Positions 1 through 8,768 of a stretch of 53,176 bases of DNA are shown piece by piece. The stretch comes from Nocardioides sp. (GTDB lineage Bacteria; Actinomycetota; Actinomycetes; Propionibacteriales; Nocardioidaceae), in NCBI RefSeq assembly GCF_025965415.1, contig NZ_JAOPWY010000164.1:1-53176 (forward strand), read 5' to 3'. Position 1 is the first letter of the stretch. Each line of letters starts with the position of its first letter. The notes beneath the pieces are model-generated. The model ran no database searches and was not told the DNA's origin. It was given only the letters and a program-made list of their open reading frames with translations. The position numbers were made by a program, and so were the translations under genes.

Positions 1-579
1 TCGCTGGTCGACGGCCGGCACGGGCGGCTCGTCGGCCGGCAGCACGTCCTGCGACTGGGCGCCGCCGGGCGCGAACGCCCCCTGCAGCTGCAGCTGGGCC
101 TGGGCGCCTGCGTCGGTGCTCGGGGACGCCGAGCCGCGGCGCGCACGGCGCATCGGGCCGCGATCCGCCTTGATGCGACCGACGAGGGACGCGCCCTCCA
201 TCGAGCCGGAGGCAGCCGGGTTGGACAGGTCGATGTCGGCGGCGTCGACCTGGGCCGGGGCACCGCCCTGGCCCTCCTCGGCACCGGCCTTCTGGGCCAT
301 GCCGAGGTAGGGGTCGGACTCCGTCTGCGCCGCGGGCGCGGCCGACGGGTCGCCGACCGAGATGATCGGCGTGCCGACGGCGACGGTCTCGCCCTCGGAC
401 ACCAGCAGGGCGAGGACCGTGCCCTCGTAGGGGGACGGCAGCTCGACGAGCGACTTGGCGGTCTCGATCTCGACGATCACATCGTTGATCTCGATGGTGT
501 CGCCGACCTTGACCTTCCAGGCGACGATCTCCGCCTCGGTGAGTCCTTCACCGACGTCGGGCAGGAGGAATTCAGACAT
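1..579 (-). CDS. bkdC: Branched-chain 2-oxoacid dehydrogenase E2 (dihydrolipoyl acyltransferase), partial
   Basis: The N-terminal 193 codons of an E2 acyltransferase; the rest lies left of the window. The protein begins [19 protein letters not shown] and has one lipoyl domain (about residues 1-76), with the lipoylated lysine in ETAKSLVE near residue 41. An Ala/Gly/Gln-rich linker follows. The ATG at 579 is preceded by GAGAGGAA. It is the last gene of an E1 alpha - E1 beta - E2 operon, 10 nt after E1 beta. In this family E2 carries the acyl group from E1 to CoA on the swinging lipoyl arm. The catalytic core is outside the window, so substrate type is inferred from E1. It could belong to a pyruvate or acetoin complex, but the E1 motifs favour branched-chain oxoacids. 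Confidence 0.88.
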   Translation of the reverse strand, partial: MSEFLLPDVGEGLTEAEIVAWKVKVGDTIEINDVIVEIETAKSLVELPSPYEGTVLALLVSEGETVAVGTPIISVGDPSAAPAAQTESDPYLGMAQKAGAEEGQGGAPAQVDAADIDLSNPAASGSMEGASLVGRIKADRGPMRRARRGSASPSTDAGAQAQLQLQGAFAPGGAQSQDVLPADEPPVPAVDQR

Positions 580-589
580 GGCGTTCCTC

Positions 590-1576
590 TCAGAAGGCGA
601 AGGTGCGGTCGACGGCGTCGAGCACGCGGTCGAGGTCGGGGAGGTACTCCTCCTCGATCCGCGACGGCGGGTAGGGCATGTCGAACGCGCCGACCCGCAG
701 CACCGGGGCCTCGAGGGAGTAGAAGCACTCCTCGGTGATCCGGGCCGCGACCTCGGCACCCATGCCGAGGTTGACGTGCGCCTCGTGGGTGATGACGCAG
801 CGACCGGTGCGGCGTACGGACTCGTAGACGGGCGCCATGTCGAGCGGCGAGAGGGTGCGCAGGTCGATGACCTCGAGGCTGCGGCCCTCGGACTCGGCGG
901 CCTCGGCGCACTTGAGCGCCGTCTTGACGGTCGGGCCGTAGGCCAGGACCGTCGCGTCGCTGCCGGCCCGCACGACGCGCGAGCTGAACAGCGGCTGCGG
1001 CGTGGCCGACTCGTCGAGCTCGGCCTTGTCGGCGTGGTACTGCCGCTTGGGCTCGAGGAAGATGACCGGGTCGTCGTGGGCGATGGCCTGCTGGATCATC
1101 CAGTAGCCGTCGACCGGGTTGGAGCAGGCCACCACCTTGAGGCCGGGCGTGTGGGCGAACTGCGCCTCCGGGCTCTCGGAGTGGTGCTCGACCGCACCGA
1201 TGCCGCCGCCGAAGGGGATGCGGATGACGATCGGCATCTTCACCCTGCCCTGCGAGCGGTAGGTGTACTTGGCGACCTGGCACACGATCTGGTCGTAGGC
1301 CGGGTAGACGAAGCCGTCGAACTGGATCTCCACGACGGGGCGGTAGCCGCGCAGCGCCATGCCGACCGCGGTGCCGACGATGCCGGACTCCGCGAGCGGG
1401 CTGTCGATGACGCGCTCCTCGCCGAAGTCCTTCTGCAGGCCGTCGGTGATGCGGAAGACGCCGCCGAGCTTGCCGACGTCCTCGCCCATGAGCAGGACCT
1501 TGTCGTCGGCCTCCATGGCCTTGCGCAGGCCCATGTTCAGGCCCTTGGCGAGAGTGATCCTCTGGGACGCGCTCAT
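590..1576 (-). CDS. bkdB: Branched-chain 2-oxoacid dehydrogenase E1 component, beta subunit
   Basis: A full-length 328-residue transketolase-like E1 beta subunit. Recognisable family segments are [18 protein letters not shown] near residue 30, [20 protein letters not shown] near 58 and [16 protein letters not shown] near 125. The C-terminal transketolase domain starts around residue 200 and ends in FAF. It pairs with E1 alpha to form the thiamine-diphosphate decarboxylase that feeds E2. The ATG at 1576 overlaps the E1 alpha stop by 4 nt (ATGA), so the subunits are translationally coupled. No oddity seen. Subunit identity is secure; substrate preference is inferred. Confidence 0.9.
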   Translation of the reverse strand: MSASQRITLAKGLNMGLRKAMEADDKVLLMGEDVGKLGGVFRITDGLQKDFGEERVIDSPLAESGIVGTAVGMALRGYRPVVEIQFDGFVYPAYDQIVCQVAKYTYRSQGRVKMPIVIRIPFGGGIGAVEHHSESPEAQFAHTPGLKVVACSNPVDGYWMIQQAIAHDDPVIFLEPKRQYHADKAELDESATPQPLFSSRVVRAGSDATVLAYGPTVKTALKCAEAAESEGRSLEVIDLRTLSPLDMAPVYESVRRTGRCVITHEAHVNLGMGAEVAARITEECFYSLEAPVLRVGAFDMPYPPSRIEEEYLPDLDRVLDAVDRTFAF

Positions 1577-2730
1577 GCGTGGGACTCCTCAAAGGACTCG
1601 AGGTAGGCAGCGAAACCGTCGCGCTGGGCGCGGATCTCGTCGGTCATCTCGCTGAAGACGTAGCCGAACTGGTCCAGCGGATCGGGGTCGGGCAGTGCCT
1701 TGCAGCCCTCGCGGAGGTGGTGGCCCAGCTCCTTGGCCTCGGCGTCGAGGTCGTCGAAGAACTGCTGGTCGACCAGGCCGTTGCGGCGGAGGTAGACCTT
1801 GAGCCGCTCGATCGGGTCCTTGAGCTTCCAGTGCTCGAGCTCGTCGTTGAGGCGGTAGCGCGTGGGGTCGTCGGTGGTGGTGTGGGCACCCATCCGGTAG
1901 GTGTAGGCCTCGACGAAGGACGGGCCGTTGCCCTCGCGGGCGCGCTGCAGCGCGGCCTTCGTGACGGCGTACGTCGCCAGCACGTCGTTGCCGTCGACGC
2001 GGATGCCCGGGAAGCCGAAGCCCAGCGCGCGCTGGTAGAGCGGGATGCGGGTCTGGCGCTCGATCGGCTCGGAGATGGCCCACTGGTTGTTCTGGCAGAA
2101 GAACACGACCGGGGCGTTGTAGGAGGCGGCGAAGATGAAGGCCTCGTTGACGTCGCCCTGCGAGGACGCACCGTCGCCGAAGTGGGCGATCACGGCCGAG
2201 TCGCGCTCGGGGTCGCCGGTGCCGACGACGCCGTCACGCTGCATGCCCATGGCGTAGCCGGTGGCGTGCAGGGTCTGCGCGCCGATGACGATCGTGTAGA
2301 GACCGAAGTTGTTCTCGTTGGGGTCCCAGCCACCCTGGTCGACGCCGCGGAACAGGCCGAGCAGCCGGAGCGGGTCGACGCCCTTGCAGTAGGCGACGCC
2401 GTGCTCGCGGTAGGTCGGGAAGACGTAGTCCTGCGGGCGGAGCGCACGGCCGGCGCCGATCTGCGCGGCCTCCTGGCCGAGCAGCTGGGCCCAGATGCCG
2501 AGCTCGCCGTGGCGCTGCAGCGCGGTGGCCTCGACGTCGATGCGTCGCGTCAGCACCATGTCGCGGTAGAGGCCGCGGAGCTCCTCGGCCGAGAAGTCGT
2601 GGTCGAACTCGGGGTGGTGGACGCGCTCACCCTCGGGCGTCAGCAGCTGGACGAGCTCTGGGCCACCGTCGGACTGGGAGGGTCCGAAGACCTCCGCAAG
2701 GTCGGGGCCGAAACCGGCAGGATCGGACAA
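1573..2730 (-). CDS. bkdA: Branched-chain 2-oxoacid dehydrogenase E1 component, alpha subunit
   Basis: The E1 alpha subunit, about 385 residues. It has the thiamine-diphosphate motif GDGASSQGDVNEAF ending in CQNN and the segment YRMGAHTTTDDPTRYR, typical of branched-chain oxoacid E1 rather than pyruvate E1. I place the start at the TTG at 2730 because AAGGAG lies 6 nt upstream of it. An in-frame TTG at 2745 has no ribosome site and would add five residues. It is the first gene of the operon. A candidate promoter at 2834-2863 and a perfect hairpin at 2774-2805 lie upstream, so the leader may carry regulation. Function in valine/leucine/isoleucine breakdown or branched fatty-acid primer supply is family knowledge. 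Confidence 0.88.
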   Translation of the reverse strand: MSDPAGFGPDLAEVFGPSQSDGGPELVQLLTPEGERVHHPEFDHDFSAEELRGLYRDMVLTRRIDVEATALQRHGELGIWAQLLGQEAAQIGAGRALRPQDYVFPTYREHGVAYCKGVDPLRLLGLFRGVDQGGWDPNENNFGLYTIVIGAQTLHATGYAMGMQRDGVVGTGDPERDSAVIAHFGDGASSQGDVNEAFIFAASYNAPVVFFCQNNQWAISEPIERQTRIPLYQRALGFGFPGIRVDGNDVLATYAVTKAALQRAREGNGPSFVEAYTYRMGAHTTTDDPTRYRLNDELEHWKLKDPIERLKVYLRRNGLVDQQFFDDLDAEAKELGHHLREGCKALPDPDPLDQFGYVFSEMTDEIRAQRDGFAAYLESFEESHA

Positions 2731-2773
2731 CGCACTCTCCTTCAACAGCTAGCGGCAGTCACGGGATCGCCGG

Positions 2774-2805
2774 ACGCCGACGGCTTGCAGCGTGGCCGTC
2801 GGCGT
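2774..2805 (-). repeat. Perfect 11-bp inverted repeat in the bkdA leader
   Basis: ACGCCGACGGC (2774-2784) and GCCGTCGGCGT (2795-2805) are exact reverse complements around a 10-nt loop. It sits 44-75 nt upstream of the bkdA start and downstream of the candidate promoter, so it would be transcribed in the leader. There is no T-run, so a simple terminator is unlikely; an operator or RNA hairpin is possible. The function is inferred. Confidence 0.6.
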
Positions 2806-2833
2806 GTGTGACCCCGACCACATGATGGTGCTC

Positions 2834-2863
2834 AACGTATCGGCCGAGTCCTGCCAGCACCAA
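2834..2863 (-). promoter_or_regulatory. Candidate promoter for the bkdABC operon
   Basis: On the minus strand TTGGTG (2858-2863) and TACGTT (2834-2839) are 18 nt apart and point toward bkdA, giving a leader of about 100 nt that contains the inverted repeat. Match to the housekeeping consensus is moderate. Confidence 0.4.
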
Positions 2864-3539
2864 TCTGGCGACCCCGCCCCGGAGGGGGCCCTGGTCGCCG
2901 GCCTGGCCCTCGGAAGTTGCAGATCGTCCTGCCAGACGAGCCGGCGCCGGCAGGCCCGTGGGTGACCCGTCGACGCCGGCTCCCTCCATGGGGGGTGGAG
3001 GTCGGGCGGCTAGCTGCTCCGCCCTTCGGTGAAGGTGGCCATCAGCTGCTCCTGGCCCGAAGGCCAGTGTCCGGGAGGACCTGGGGGACCTCACACCGTC
3101 GTGGGACACGGATCCGGTCGAGCAGCATGGAACCCACCTTCAACGTCACCGTGGCCAGGGACGGGCCACTGGTCACGAGCTTCTTCTGCGACAGCGACCG
3201 CACGGTGACCCGGTGGAGCCTGGGCCCCACGGGCAGCACGAGCACGGCGGCGACGCGCACCGGCCGGATGGCTCCCAACGACACTCCCTCACATGCAGCA
3301 CACGACAGGCCGACCCGGGCCGCCCACCCCTGTGTGGCACGCCCCGGACGACCACCACCTTGCGCCATGTCCGGCCCGCCAGACAGTGCCCGGGGCGAAG
3401 CGCCGGACTACCTGCAGGTTGCCTTGACAAAACCTCGACACGGCGAGCGGTTTCGGGCGCGGACACGCCACCGGACCAGACCGCACGTAGCCTTTCCCGA
3501 GCCGACGACCGTGCCAGCGACCAGGGGGAGGTGCGAGCG

Positions 3540-4700
3540 GTGCCCACCCGAGCTGCCCGTCGTACGGCGGCCGTCCTGGCCGGGGCCGCGCTCCTGGGCG
3601 GCGCGCTCGCGCCCACGTCGGCCCCCGCCGACACCGTCGCCTTCCCGCCGCGGCCGCTGTTCTGGGAGCAGCCGCTGGCCGACCCGAGCGTCGTCCTCGA
3701 CCAGGGGCGCTGGTTCGCCGCCGGGACGGGGTGGCGCGGCGGCACCAGCAGCAGCGCGCAGGAGTACGCCGGGTGGGCGCCCGGCCCGCCCCTCCTGGAC
3801 TCGCGGCCGGCGTGGGCACTCAACGGCGACGTGTGGGCGCCCGAGCTCGTCCGGGCCGACGACGGCACCTGGCTGGCCTACTACTCCGTCCCCGTCGTCG
3901 GCCTCCCCGCCGCGGAGGACCGGTGCATCGGCGTCGCCACGTCGCCCGCCCTCGCAGTCCCCTTCACGCCCCTGCACAGCCAGCCGCTCGCCTGCCCCGG
4001 CGGCGCCGCGACGGCCCCGGCGAGCGACGTCGTACGGACCGAGCGCGGGCTGCCGCGTCGCGGGGTCATCGACCCGTCGTCCTACGTCGCGCCCGACGGG
4101 CGGCGGTTCCTGCTCTACCGCACGCAGGGCACCCCGTCCTCGATCCGGATGGTGCGGCTGACCGCGAGCGGCCTGCGCGCGGCGGGGCCGAGCCGCGAGC
4201 TGCTGCGCGACCCCGGCGTGCTGGAGAACCCGGAGATGGTCGACGCCCGGGGCTGGCACCACCTGCTGCTGAGCCGGGGCGACTACGGCGGCTGCGGCTA
4301 CCGGACCGTCTGGCGTCGGTCGGCTGCGGTCCGGCGCGGCTGGGGGTCGGCGCCCGAGAGCGTGCTCCTCGACCGCCGGACGACGGGGATCTGCGGGCCG
4401 GGTGGTGCGGACTACGTGCCCCTCACGCCCAACCGGCTCTTCGTCCACGGCTGGGTCTGCGACGGGGTCAACGGCCCCTGCGAGTCGTCGTACGTCTCAC
4501 GCGACGACGTCGCCCGCCGTGGCCACCGGGTGCTCTACCTCGCCCGGCTCCGCTGGACCGACGCCGGCCCGGTGCTCGCACGCTTCGGCCAGGGGCCGGT
4601 GTGGACGCCGCCGGTCAGCGTGACGGCAGTCCGCGGCGCTCCAGCACCTCGCGGAGCACGTGACGCCCCGCCATCGACTCCGGACCGCGCAACCGGGTGA
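3540..4700 (+). CDS. Secreted GH43-like (five-bladed beta-propeller) glycosidase-family protein
   Basis: A 386-residue exported protein. The GTG at 3540 is preceded by AGGGGGAGG and begins a classical signal peptide (MPTRAARR, hydrophobic core, cleavage probably after APTSAPA near residue 30). The mature part has the three spaced acid segments expected of a GH43-type propeller: LADPSVV (D48), VIDPSSYV (D178) and LENPEMV (E229/E232). Repeated DG-W/F-LAYYS-like blades fit the same fold. The family acts on arabinan/xylan-type sugars, but the substrate here is unknown and catalytic activity is inferred from these acids only. It stands alone, converging on the next gene 37 nt away. Frames opening upstream of the GTG lack a ribosome site. 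Confidence 0.7.
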   Translation: MPTRAARRTAAVLAGAALLGGALAPTSAPADTVAFPPRPLFWEQPLADPSVVLDQGRWFAAGTGWRGGTSSSAQEYAGWAPGPPLLDSRPAWALNGDVWAPELVRADDGTWLAYYSVPVVGLPAAEDRCIGVATSPALAVPFTPLHSQPLACPGGAATAPASDVVRTERGLPRRGVIDPSSYVAPDGRRFLLYRTQGTPSSIRMVRLTASGLRAAGPSRELLRDPGVLENPEMVDARGWHHLLLSRGDYGGCGYRTVWRRSAAVRRGWGSAPESVLLDRRTTGICGPGGADYVPLTPNRLFVHGWVCDGVNGPCESSYVSRDDVARRGHRVLYLARLRWTDAGPVLARFGQGPVWTPPVSVTAVRGAPAPRGARDAPPSTPDRATG

Positions 4701-4737
4701 GGTGCAGGACCGCGGACTGCGGCGGCGAGACTCCCGG

Positions 4738-5727
4738 TCAGCCCCGGCCGTGCGGCGTCAGCCAGACGGCCGGGTCGGGGCCGGCCGGCACGATCTGCGT
4801 CGGGTTGATGTCGGTGTGGACGACGTAGTAGTGCTGCTTGATCTGGTCGAAGTCGACCTCGTCGCCGAAGCCGGGCGTCTGGAAGAGGTCGCGCGCATAG
4901 CCCCATAGGTGCGGCATCTCGGTCAGCTTGTTGCGGTTGCACTTGAAGTGGCCGTGGTAGACCGCGTCGAAGCGCACCAGCGTGGTGAAGAGGCGTACGT
5001 CGGCCTCGGTGATCGCGTCGCCCATGAGGAAGCGGCGATCGGAGAGCCGCTCCTCGAGCCAGTCCATCGCGGTCCAGAGGCGCTCGTAGGCGTCCTCGTA
5101 GGCCTCCTGCGACCCGGCGAAGCCGCAGCGGTAGACGCCGTTGTTGACCTCGGTGAAGACCCGCTTCATCACCGACTCCATCTCCTCGCGGAGCTCGGCC
5201 GGCCACAGGTCCGGGGCGTCGGGACGCTGGTGCTCGCGCCACTCGAAGAACAGGTCGTGGGTGGTCTGCGGGAAGTCGTTGGTGACGACCTTGCCGGACT
5301 CCACGTCGACGATCGCGGGCACGGTGATGCCGCGGGGGTAGTCGGTCTCGCGGGCGAAGTAGGCCTCCTGGAGCCGCTCGATGCCGAGCACCGGGTCGCG
5401 GCCGTCGGGGTCGAGGTCGAAGGTCCAGCTGCGGGCGTCGTGGGTCGGGCCGGGCGCGCCCCACGAGATCGCGTCCTCGAGCCCGAGCAGGCTGCGCACG
5501 ATGATCGAGCGGTGGGCCCAGGGGCAGGCGCGGGCGGCGACGAGGCGGTAGCGCCCCGGCGCGACGTCCCACCGCGGCACGTCGCGCGGGCTGTCCTTCG
5601 AGCCGCTCGGGAACGTGTCGTCGAGGGGGTCCGCGGACGCCTCGCCCGCCAGGATCCGGTCCGGGAGGTAGGTCATGTCGCGCTCGAAGGGCTTGCCCTG
5701 CGTGGTGTAGGTCGCCGTCTCGTTCAC
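4738..5727 (-). CDS. Glutathionyl-hydroquinone reductase-like (Xi-class) glutathione S-transferase
   Basis: A 329-residue protein with the Xi-class active-site motif CPWAHR (catalytic Cys68), the TVPAIVD and TNDFPQTT segments of the thioredoxin-fold domain, and an all-helical C-terminal domain. Length matches the YqjG/ECM4 family. These enzymes reduce S-glutathionyl-hydroquinones. Most actinobacteria make mycothiol rather than glutathione, so the real thiol substrate is uncertain. The GTG at 5727 lies 6 nt downstream of a TAAGGT hexamer, suggesting a leaderless transcript. It is divergent from an ArsR regulator and shares a 71-bp intergenic region with a 13-bp direct repeat, so it may be controlled by that regulator. 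Confidence 0.83.
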   Translation of the reverse strand: MNETATYTTQGKPFERDMTYLPDRILAGEASADPLDDTFPSGSKDSPRDVPRWDVAPGRYRLVAARACPWAHRSIIVRSLLGLEDAISWGAPGPTHDARSWTFDLDPDGRDPVLGIERLQEAYFARETDYPRGITVPAIVDVESGKVVTNDFPQTTHDLFFEWREHQRPDAPDLWPAELREEMESVMKRVFTEVNNGVYRCGFAGSQEAYEDAYERLWTAMDWLEERLSDRRFLMGDAITEADVRLFTTLVRFDAVYHGHFKCNRNKLTEMPHLWGYARDLFQTPGFGDEVDFDQIKQHYYVVHTDINPTQIVPAGPDPAVWLTPHGRG

Positions 5728-5733
5728 CCTTCA

Positions 5734-5739
5734 ACCTTA
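5734..5739 (-). promoter_or_regulatory. -10 hexamer of a leaderless promoter for the Xi-class GST gene
   Basis: TAAGGT on the minus strand ends 6 nt before the GTG start at 5727, the spacing expected if transcription starts at the start codon. No good -35 box is seen, and the 13-bp repeats lie just upstream, so activation or repression from there is plausible. Confidence 0.4.
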
Positions 5740-5751
5740 CTGGACTGAACC

Positions 5752-5778
5752 GCAAAGAAGTGTTTGCAAAGAAGTGTT
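5752..5778. repeat. 13-bp direct repeat, candidate ArsR-family operator
   Basis: GCAAAGAAGTGTT occurs at 5752-5764 and again at 5766-5778, separated by one T. The second copy covers most of the spacer and part of the -35 box of the arsR promoter. An exact 13-nt AT-richer repeat in this GC-rich context, between two divergent genes one of which encodes an HTH regulator, is best explained as a two-site operator. This is inference. Confidence 0.65.
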
Positions 5779-5792
5779 GGCAGTCTTACCCT
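5764..5792 (+). promoter_or_regulatory. Leaderless promoter of the arsR-MFS operon
   Basis: TTGCAA (5764-5769), a 17-nt spacer, TACCCT (5787-5792), then 6 nt to the ATG at 5799. The spacing fits a housekeeping promoter whose transcript begins at the start codon. The box overlaps the 13-bp repeat, so a bound repressor would block polymerase. Confidence 0.6.
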
Positions 5793-5798
5793 GCTGCC

Positions 5799-6362
5799 AT
5801 GGGCTCCGCCATCACCCCCGATATCGCCGGCCTCCGCGCCCTCAGCCACCCTCTCCGGCTCCAGATGCTGGGGCTGCTGCGCTCCGACGGCCCGGCGACG
5901 GCCACCACCCTCGCGACGCGTCTCGACCTCAACACCGGGGCAACGTCCTACCACCTGCGCCAGCTGGCCCAGCACGGCTTCATCGAGGAGGACACCGAGC
6001 GCGGCAACGCCCGCGACCGCTGGTGGCGGGCGACGCACGACTCCACGCGGACCGAGTTCCGCGGCGAGGACATCACCGACGACGTCGAGGCCTACCTGTC
6101 GACGGTCGCGATGATCTACGGCGAGCGGCTGCGGTCGGTCGTGTCCGAGCTGCGCTTCTACCCCGACGAGTGGCAGGGCGTGAGCACGCTCAGCGACTGG
6201 CACTTCACCCTCACGCCGGCGCGGGCGAAGGCGCTGGTCGATGCCCTCACGACCACCATCGAGGAGGCCCAGGACACCGACGAGGACGGCGCCGCCGGGT
6301 TCGTCGTCAACCTCAACGCCTACCTCCGACCCGGCCAGCTCGGCGCGCGGGAGGAGCAGTGA
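5799..6362 (+). CDS. ArsR/SmtB-type winged-helix transcriptional regulator
   Basis: A 187-residue regulator. Residues about 8-75 form a winged-helix domain: ALSHPLRLQMLGLL, then the recognition-helix region TGATSYHLRQLAQHGFIEED. The remaining 110 residues are an effector or dimer domain of the long ArsR-like type; no metal-binding cysteine cluster is present, so metal sensing is unlikely. The ATG at 5799 is chosen because a TACCCT hexamer ends 6 nt upstream; there is no ribosome site. It overlaps the next gene by 4 nt (GTGA), so it probably controls that transporter, itself, and possibly the divergent reductase gene through the repeat at 5752-5778. Confidence 0.8.
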   Translation: MGSAITPDIAGLRALSHPLRLQMLGLLRSDGPATATTLATRLDLNTGATSYHLRQLAQHGFIEEDTERGNARDRWWRATHDSTRTEFRGEDITDDVEAYLSTVAMIYGERLRSVVSELRFYPDEWQGVSTLSDWHFTLTPARAKALVDALTTTIEEAQDTDEDGAAGFVVNLNAYLRPGQLGAREEQ

Positions 6363-7639
6363 CCGCCGCCATCACCCGCCGTACGCCTGTCGTGGGCGCC
6401 CTCGTCGCCGAGGGCGTCTCCTTCGTCGGCACCCGCGTCTCGATGATCGCGATCCCGTGGTTCGTGCTGTCCACGACGGGCTCGGCCACCCAGACCGGCC
6501 TCGTCGCGGCGGCCGAGATCACCCCGCTGGTGGCCCTCAAGGCGCTCGGTGGTCCGCTGCTCGACCGGATCGGGCCGCGGCGGGTGAGCCTCGTCTGCGA
6601 CCTGCTCTCGGCCTTCGTGGTCGCCGCGATCCCGGTGCTGCACGGCCTGGGCCTGCTCACCTTCCCCACCCTGCTGGTGCTGGTCGCGATCGCCGGCGCC
6701 CTGCGCGGTCCCGGTGACGCGGGCAAGGCCGCGATGAGCCCCGAGATCGCCCGCACCGCCGGCTGGTCCCTCGAGCGGGTCTCCGGGCTGGCCGCGGCCG
6801 TGGAGCGCACCTCCTCGATGGCCGGCGCCGCACTGGCCGGCCTGCTCGTCGCGTCGGTGGGAGCGGCCGACGCGCTCTACGTGGACGCCGCGTCGTTCCT
6901 GGTCTCCTTCGTCGTGTTCGGCGTCGCCACGGCGGGGCTGGGCCGGCCGGTCCCTCCCGAGGTCGACGCCGACCCGACGTCGTACGTCACCGAGCTGCGG
7001 CAGGGCTGGGACTTCCTGCGCACCGAGCCGGTGCTGATCGCGATCTGCGTGATGGTCGCGGTCACCAACCTCGTCGACCAGGCCTACGCGGCCGTGCTCG
7101 CGCCGGTGTGGGCGAAGGACTCCGGGGCCGGCGTCGCGGTGCTCGGCACCCTCTTCGCGGTGATGAGCGGGGCGTCGGTGGTCGGTGCCCTCATCGCGGC
7201 CAGGTGGGGTGAGACGCTGCCGCGCTACCGGACGTACGTCGTGGCGTTCCTCATCTGCGGTGCGCCCCGCTTCGTCGTGATGGCGCTGGAGTCGCCGGTC
7301 TGGGCGGTCTTCGCCGTCACCGCCGTCGCCGGTGTGGCCTCCGGCTTCCTCAACCCGATCCTCGGTGCGGTCATCCTCGAGCGCATCCCGGCCCCGCTGC
7401 TCGGGCGGGTGTCGTCGCTCAACACTGCCATCTGCTGGTCGCTGATGCCGCTCGGCGGCGTGCTCGGCGGCCTGGCGGTCACCGGGCTCGGCATCTCGCC
7501 GGCCCTGCTGGTGGCGGGCGCGGCGTACTTCCTCACCACGATGGCGCCGACGCGCGTGCCGTCCTTCCGGCGGATGGACCGGGCGCCGGTCGAAGACACG
7601 CAGACCATGGTCACCGGGTCGGGGCACCCGCCCGCCTGA
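6359..7639 (+). CDS. MFS transporter (probable efflux permease)
   Basis: A 426-residue polytopic membrane protein with about 12 predicted helices. The loop after the second helix, GPLLDRIGPRRVSLVCDLL, matches the MFS motif A region (DRxGRR type). The GTG at 6359 overlaps the regulator stop, and the N-terminus MTAAITRRTPVVGALVAEG leads directly into helix 1. Proteins of this MFS_3-like group paired with an ArsR gene usually export drugs or small metabolites; the substrate cannot be read from sequence. The gene ends 33 nt before the converging pat gene. Confidence 0.82.
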   Translation: MTAAITRRTPVVGALVAEGVSFVGTRVSMIAIPWFVLSTTGSATQTGLVAAAEITPLVALKALGGPLLDRIGPRRVSLVCDLLSAFVVAAIPVLHGLGLLTFPTLLVLVAIAGALRGPGDAGKAAMSPEIARTAGWSLERVSGLAAAVERTSSMAGAALAGLLVASVGAADALYVDAASFLVSFVVFGVATAGLGRPVPPEVDADPTSYVTELRQGWDFLRTEPVLIAICVMVAVTNLVDQAYAAVLAPVWAKDSGAGVAVLGTLFAVMSGASVVGALIAARWGETLPRYRTYVVAFLICGAPRFVVMALESPVWAVFAVTAVAGVASGFLNPILGAVILERIPAPLLGRVSSLNTAICWSLMPLGGVLGGLAVTGLGISPALLVAGAAYFLTTMAPTRVPSFRRMDRAPVEDTQTMVTGSGHPPA

Positions 7640-7672
7640 GGGCCGCCGCCCCGTCGACCAACGTCCGCGCGT

Positions 7673-8761
7673 CTACGCCGGGGACCCGGGAGCGAAGCGG
7701 GCCGCCACCTCGACCACGCGGTCGAACGCCTCGGCCTCGCCGATGCTGACGCGTACGCCGTCGCCGGCGAACGGCCGCACCGAGACGCCCGCCTCGCCGC
7801 ACGCCGCCGCGAACTCGAGGGCACGCTCACCGAGCGGGAACCACACGAAGTTGCCCTGCGCGTCGGGGAGCTCCCAGCCGACCTCGCGGAGCCGGGCGAC
7901 CAGGTCGGCGCGGCGCGCGACGAGGTCGTCCACGCGCTCGAACAGGGCGTCGGTCGCCTCGAGGGAGGCGATGGCGGCGGCCTGGGCGACGTGGCTGACA
8001 CCGAAGGGCAGCGACACCGCGCGGAGCGCGCCGGCCAGCGGCGCCGGCGCGACGGCGTACCCGACCCGGAAGCCGGCGAGGCCGTAGGCCTTGGAGAAGG
8101 TGCGGGTGAGCACGACGTTGTCGTGGCGCCGGTAGGTCGCGATGCCGTCGATCGCGTCGTCCATCCGGACGAACTCGAGGTAGGCCTCGTCGACGACGAC
8201 CACCACGTGCGAGGGCACCTTCGCGATGAAGGCGTCGAGGTCGGACTGGGTGACCGCGGGCCCGGTGGGGTTGTTGGGGGTGCAGACGATGACGATCTTG
8301 GTGCGGTCGGTGACCGCGGCCGCCATCGCGTCGAGGTCGTGGCGCCCGTCGGCGGTGACCGGCACCTGGACGCTCCTCGCGCCGCCGGCCGTCACGGCGA
8401 TCGGGTAGGCCTCGAAGGAGCGCCAGGCGTAGACGACCTCGTCGCCGGGCTCGCAGAAGGCATTGACGAGCTGGTAGATCAGCGCCACGGAGCCGGTGGC
8501 CGCGGCGAGGTCCTCCGCCGGCACGCCCATCGCCTCGCCGAGCGCGGCGTAGAGGGCGGTGTTGCCCATGTCGGGGTAGCGGTTCATCTGCGCCGCCGCC
8601 TCGGCCGCCGCCTCCAGCACGCCCGGGAGCGGCGGGTAGGGGTTCTCGTTGGACGACAGCTTGTAGGACGTCAGCCCGGGTCGGGCCACGGGCGGCTTGC
8701 CGGCGACGTACGTCGGGATGGCGAGCACGTTGGGCCGGGGCTGGGGGGTCGTGGTGGACAT
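7673..8761 (-). CDS. pat: Histidinol-phosphate/aromatic aminotransferase (Pat/HisC family)
   Basis: A 362-residue fold-type I PLP aminotransferase. Seen: SSNENPYPP near residue 36, TPNNPTGP near 161, DEAYLEF near 191 and the PLP lysine K224 in TFSKAYGLAG. There are no his-operon neighbours, and the N-terminus (NVLAIPTYVAGKPP) resembles the actinobacterial aromatic aminotransferase Pat, so phenylalanine/tyrosine transamination is the likelier role; HisC activity is possible. The ATG at 8761 is 7 nt after TAGGGT, which overlaps the stop codon of the upstream VanZ gene, so it probably has its own leaderless promoter. Confidence 0.85.
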   Translation of the reverse strand: MSTTTPQPRPNVLAIPTYVAGKPPVARPGLTSYKLSSNENPYPPLPGVLEAAAEAAAQMNRYPDMGNTALYAALGEAMGVPAEDLAAATGSVALIYQLVNAFCEPGDEVVYAWRSFEAYPIAVTAGGARSVQVPVTADGRHDLDAMAAAVTDRTKIVIVCTPNNPTGPAVTQSDLDAFIAKVPSHVVVVVDEAYLEFVRMDDAIDGIATYRRHDNVVLTRTFSKAYGLAGFRVGYAVAPAPLAGALRAVSLPFGVSHVAQAAAIASLEATDALFERVDDLVARRADLVARLREVGWELPDAQGNFVWFPLGERALEFAAACGEAGVSVRPFAGDGVRVSIGEAEAFDRVVEVAARFAPGSPA

Positions 8762-8768
8762 ACGCCAG

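Larger units (their letters stand above)
2731..3539. other. Long non-coding interval between bkdA and a GH43-like gene
   Basis: About 800 nt with no convincing gene. Open frames here on both strands are Arg/Pro-rich, have no recognisable domain and no ribosome site, so I treat them as GC-driven noise. What it holds: the bkdA leader with a perfect inverted repeat (2774-2805), a candidate minus-strand promoter (2834-2863), an imperfect GC-rich hairpin (GGCGACC at 2867-2873 facing GGTCGCC at 2893-2899), and an isolated TTGACA at 3424-3429 on the plus strand without a convincing -10 partner. The plus-strand promoter of the downstream secreted-protein gene must be here, but I cannot place it. Confidence 0.5.

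Noticed and set aside
2759..3368. Minus- and plus-strand frames of about 100 codons in the long gap after bkdA
   Set aside because: No ribosome site, no recognisable domain, Arg/Pro-rich; the interval is better read as regulatory.
3424..3429. TTGACA as the -35 box of the GH43-like gene
   Set aside because: No acceptable -10 hexamer at 16-19 nt, so I could not support a promoter there.
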